Shown in pieces: positions 13,378 through 16,019 of a stretch of DNA of 16,019 nucleotides (positions are counted from its first letter, which is position 1; each line of letters opens with the position of its first letter). The stretch spans positions 669 to 16,687 of the forward strand of contig QHRS01000084.1 of NCBI GenBank assembly GCA_003221435.1. The letters run 5' to 3'. This stretch comes from Candidatus Rokuibacteriota bacterium (GTDB lineage: Bacteria > Methylomirabilota > Methylomirabilia > Rokubacteriales > CSP1-6). The notes beneath the pieces are model-generated. The model had not been told where the DNA came from. It searched no databases and worked only from the letters and a program-made list of their open reading frames with translations. Both the position numbers and the translations under genes were made by a program.

Positions 13378-14823
13378 ATGGGTCGGGGTGGCGGGACTCG
13401 AGTCGGCATCATTGTGGCCACCCTGCTCCTCACCGGGCTCGTCCAGCTGCCCGCCCCCGGGCAGGAGGCCAAGGCCAAGCGGGTGGTGCTGTCGGCGCGG
13501 GAGGCCGTTGAGCGTGCGGTGAGCCGGAGCCCGGAGATCGCCTCCAGCACCTACGACGCCGAGGCGTTCCTGGCCAAGCAGATGCAGGCCGACGCCGCAC
13601 GCTTCCCGCAGCTCGAGGCCATCGGGGTGCTCGGGCCGTCGCCTGAGGCCAACCGCGCCCCGCGCCGGGGCGAGGCCGAAGCGCTGAACTCGATCAACGT
13701 CAAGGAAGGCCAGGTCAACTCCGTCTTCGTGCGCACGGACTTCCTGCTGATCCAGCCCCTCTACACGTTCGGTCTCATCGGGAACCTGCGCGAGGCGGCG
13801 GCCCGGGGGGTGAAGGCGCAGCAGGCGGCGGTGGACAAGACGGCAGCGGATGTGGCGCTCCGGGTGCGCGAAGCCTACTACGGGCTGCTCCTCGCCCACG
13901 AGCTCCGGGCGCATCTGGCCGACCTGTACGAGCAGCTGCTCAAGGCCGCGGACAGGGAGGAGACGCTGGTGGAGGGGGGGTTCGCCTCGGAGCAGGATCT
14001 GTTCAAGCTGCGGACCTTCGAGGGCGAACTGCAGAAGAACCTCAACCTCAGCCAGCGCCTGCAGGACATCGCCCAGGAGGCGCTGCGGGTGTGGACGGGG
14101 CTGGACGCCCAGACGGCGATCGAGCCGGCCGACGCCCGGCTCACCGCGGAGCCCCAATCCCTGCCGCCGCTGGAGGAGTACATGCGCGACGCGCGGGCAA
14201 AGCGGCCGGAGTTCACCCAACTGCGCGAGGGGATCCGCGCCAAGCAGGCGCTGGCCGAGGCCGAGCGGGCCCGCGCCTGGCCCATGGTGTTCTTCGGCAT
14301 TCAGGGCTCGGCCGCGTACGCCGAGAACCGCGACCGGATCCGCAACAACGCCTACGTCACCGACCCCCTCCAGCACGCCTATGCGGGGCCGGTGCTGGGG
14401 CTGAAGTACAATCTCGACTTCGGCATGACGCGGGGCCGGGTGAAGGAAGCCGAGGCCGAGGTGGACAAGCTGGTGGCGCTCGAGCAGTACGCCCACGAGG
14501 GGATCCCGCTGCAGGTGCAGAAGGCCTACGGGGAGCTGGTCGAGGCGCAGAAGAACGTCCAGGCGCTTGACCGTGCCAACGAAAACGCGCGCAAGTGGGT
14601 CGTGACCTCGCTCGCGAACTTCGACCTGGGGATCGGCGACACCAAGGACCTGGCCGACGCGGTGCTGGCGATGGCCAAGTCGCGGGCCGACTACCTGCAG
14701 GCCGTGTTCAACTCCCACATGGGCCTGGCCCGGCTCGACAACGCGGCCGGCCGTGACCTCGACGAGATCCGCGGGATGATTCGGGGCAAGCGCGCAACGG
14801 ACAAACTGGAGGGAACCCGATGA
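13378..14823 (+). CDS. TolC-family outer-membrane efflux protein
   Basis: TolC/OEP-family protein of 481 aa, exported by an N-terminal signal peptide (hydrophobic IIVATLLLTGLVQL, about 11-24). It would form a trimeric outer-membrane channel with a periplasmic coiled-coil barrel. Two long heptad-rich helical repeats with Ala/Glu/Gln-rich stretches are visible, with family-like LREAAARGVKAQQAAVDKTA and KAYGELVEAQKNVQALDRAN. I chose ATG 13378 because GAGGCGGAG lies upstream and the signal peptide follows; the ATG at 13336 lies inside the family C hairpin. Its stop overlaps mlaC (ATGA). Its placement within an mla operon, where E. coli has none, suggests it is the outer-membrane partner in place of MlaA. 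Confidence 0.9.
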   Translation: MGRGGGTRVGIIVATLLLTGLVQLPAPGQEAKAKRVVLSAREAVERAVSRSPEIASSTYDAEAFLAKQMQADAARFPQLEAIGVLGPSPEANRAPRRGEAEALNSINVKEGQVNSVFVRTDFLLIQPLYTFGLIGNLREAAARGVKAQQAAVDKTAADVALRVREAYYGLLLAHELRAHLADLYEQLLKAADREETLVEGGFASEQDLFKLRTFEGELQKNLNLSQRLQDIAQEALRVWTGLDAQTAIEPADARLTAEPQSLPPLEEYMRDARAKRPEFTQLREGIRAKQALAEAERARAWPMVFFGIQGSAAYAENRDRIRNNAYVTDPLQHAYAGPVLGLKYNLDFGMTRGRVKEAEAEVDKLVALEQYAHEGIPLQVQKAYGELVEAQKNVQALDRANENARKWVVTSLANFDLGIGDTKDLADAVLAMAKSRADYLQAVFNSHMGLARLDNAAGRDLDEIRGMIRGKRATDKLEGTR

Positions 14824-15452
14824 CCCGCTACCGAGGCCTGCTCGTCATGGCGATCGTACTGGCGGCGCTCTTCGTTGAAAAGGACGCGTGGGCCGGTCCC
14901 CCGACCGAGCAACTCAGAGTTGAGATCGACCGGGTCGTGAAGACGCTCGAGGATCCAGCGCTCAAGGGCGAAGGCAAGACCGCGGAGCGCCGGCAGCGGG
15001 TCCAGACCATCGCCAACGGCACGTTCGACTGGGCCGAGACCGCGAAGCGCTCGCTCGCCCGGCACTGGCAACGCCTCACGGATGAGCAGCGCGAGGAGTT
15101 CGTGAAGCTCTTCGGGGACATGCTCGAGCGGTCGTACATCTCGAAGATCGACCTGTACAGCGGCGAGAGGGTCGCCTGGGTGAGCGAGTCCGTTGCCGGC
15201 GACCAGGCGACCGTGCGCACCAAGGTCATCACGAAGCAGGGCACGGACGTGCCGATCGATTACCACATGTTCCGCCGCGGCGACCGCTGGCTCGTCTACG
15301 ACGTCGTCATCGAGAACGTCAGCCTCGTGAACAACTACCGCACGCAGTTCAACCGGATCATCCAGACCTCCTCCTACCAGGACCTCATCACGAAGATGAG
15401 GACGAAGCTGGAGGAGTCCCGGCACGCGGAAACTTCCGCGGCGACGCGGTAA
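14820..15452 (+). CDS. mlaC: Periplasmic lipid carrier MlaC (Ttg2D/HpnM family)
   Basis: Soluble periplasmic lipid-binding protein that shuttles lipid between MlaD and the outer membrane, 210 aa. The N-terminal signal peptide ends AWA (23-25), a typical cleavage site. The Ttg2/MlaC core follows: LTDEQREEFVKLFGDMLERS (about 86-105), then VPIDYHM, GDRWLVYDVVIENVSLVNNY and the RTQFNRI motif. HpnM of hopanoid clusters belongs to the same family, so this could equally be called HpnM; the neighbouring mlaEFD favours MlaC. ATG 14820 overlaps the TolC stop by 4 bases, showing translational coupling and probably a joint function. Confidence 0.93.
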   Translation: MTRYRGLLVMAIVLAALFVEKDAWAGPPTEQLRVEIDRVVKTLEDPALKGEGKTAERRQRVQTIANGTFDWAETAKRSLARHWQRLTDEQREEFVKLFGDMLERSYISKIDLYSGERVAWVSESVAGDQATVRTKVITKQGTDVPIDYHMFRRGDRWLVYDVVIENVSLVNNYRTQFNRIIQTSSYQDLITKMRTKLEESRHAETSAATR

Positions 15453-15779
15453 GGCTCACCGCGTCCGGCCCCCTCGCCCGGCCGCTGGTCCCATCGATCC
15501 CGCGCTCGCCGCCCGGGGCGAATCCCGGCGGCGCCATGTAGACGCGGCCTCCCCGATTCTGTGATTTCGCCACCGGATGTGCCCTCGATCGCACTTCATC
15601 CGACCTCATTTGTCGCCGCAAATACCGTCCGTGGTTCATGCAGAAACGGTCCCTGGTGCTCCGGCCCGTACGTGATTCTGACTGGCAGTGAGCGGCTGGA
15701 TTCGCGCTTGCGCCCTGCTGCCGCGGCAGGTACGTTGACAGGGCCATACATCCCGCGGCCAGAGGAGGAACGGGCGAAG
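15453..15779. other. 327-base intergenic region between mlaC and a dehydrogenase
   Basis: No gene supported. A GC hairpin with one bulge (GCCGCCCGGG / CCCGGCGGC, 15508-15532) may end the mla transcript but has no U-tract. Nearer the next gene are a perfect palindrome CTGCCGCGGCAG (15718-15729), a TTGACA (15735-15740) without a good -10 at 17 bases, and a strong Shine-Dalgarno AGAGGAGG (15761-15768). The palindrome beside TTGACA could be an operator. Confidence 0.4.
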
Positions 15780-16019
15780 ATGAAGGCGCGAGCGGCGGTG
15801 ACGCGACAAAACGCCCACGGCATGGCGCTGACCGAGTACGAAGTGCCGGAGCCGGGACCGGACGAGGTGTTGATCCGGGTGACGATGGCGAGCCTCTGCG
15901 GGTCGGATCTGCACATGTGGCGGGGCGAGGTGCCATGGTTTCAGAAGGCCCCGGGCATCCAGGGGCACGAGATGACCGGCCGGGTTGCCGGGCTCGGCGC
16001 GAACCGGAAGACCGACAGC
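15780..16019 (+). CDS. Zinc-dependent medium-chain alcohol dehydrogenase (partial, runs off the right edge)
   Basis: The first 80 codons of an MDR-superfamily dehydrogenase. Visible features are the N-terminal MKARAAV, a catalytic-zinc CGSDLHMW segment and GHEMTGRV, the second zinc-ligand site. ATG 15780 follows AGAGGAGG at a comfortable distance. It is a different branch from the dehydrogenase at 2658-3683: the spacing between the two zinc motifs and their surroundings differ. The 327-base gap suggests it is a separate transcript from the mla operon. Substrate unknown. Confidence 0.9.
   Translation, partial: MKARAAVTRQNAHGMALTEYEVPEPGPDEVLIRVTMASLCGSDLHMWRGEVPWFQKAPGIQGHEMTGRVAGLGANRKTDS

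Noticed and set aside
12862..14718. A 618-aa minus-strand open frame
   Set aside because: Antisense to mlaD and the TolC gene, both confidently recognised; it also crosses the 18-bp hairpin.

Overview
This is a GC-rich, gene-dense window from a Gram-negative bacterium. Periplasmic and outer-membrane proteins (MlaC, TolC) show two membranes. A hopanoid cluster arranged like this, together with GC-rich hairpin repeats between genes, would suit Methylomirabilota/Rokubacteria or a deltaproteobacterium-like lineage. No rRNA or marker gene settles this, so the assignment is tentative. I see no tRNA, rRNA, CRISPR array or transposase.

Left part, minus strand (1-9247). Reading in the direction of transcription from the centre outwards, the genes are: a CruF/DUF422-type carotenoid-biosynthesis membrane protein; hpnH (radical SAM adenosyl-hopene synthase); an unrecognised 117-aa protein; hpnG (adenosylhopane nucleosidase); hpnA (sugar-epimerase-like); hpnD (presqualene diphosphate/squalene synthase); a zinc medium-chain dehydrogenase; ispH (last step of the MEP isoprenoid pathway); and the first two thirds of an elongation factor G-like GTPase that runs off the left edge. 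The set covers isoprenoid precursor supply, C30 condensation and hopanoid side-chain building. hpnC and hpnE are absent from the window.

Right part, plus strand (9321-15452). A squalene-hopene cyclase (shc), divergent from the CruF-like gene, is followed by mlaE, mlaF, mlaD, a TolC-family outer-membrane protein and mlaC. Three junctions are 4-base stop/start overlaps (shc/mlaE, mlaE/mlaF, tolC/mlaC). This ties the hopanoid-forming enzyme to a lipid-transport machine. The shc frame carries a single in-frame TAG at codon 187; everything before and after it reads as normal cyclase. After a 327-base gap, a second zinc dehydrogenase begins at 15780 and runs off the right edge.

The non-coding gaps are unusually structured. 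I find three dispersed repeat families by eye. Family A, GC-rich double hairpins, lies at three gaps in the minus-strand hopanoid run. Family B, a ~60-base hairpin element, sits just in front of both hpnA and mlaD in sense orientation. Family C, a 38-base segment, lies upstream of hpnH and again after mlaD, where it merges into a perfect 18-bp stem. The 481-base gap upstream of hpnH also holds three copies of a 12-mer (one forming a sigma-54-like promoter) and a perfect 9-bp-arm palindrome. The points most worth checking are the amber codon in shc, the synthesis-plus-transport operon, and the repeat elements bracketing mlaD.
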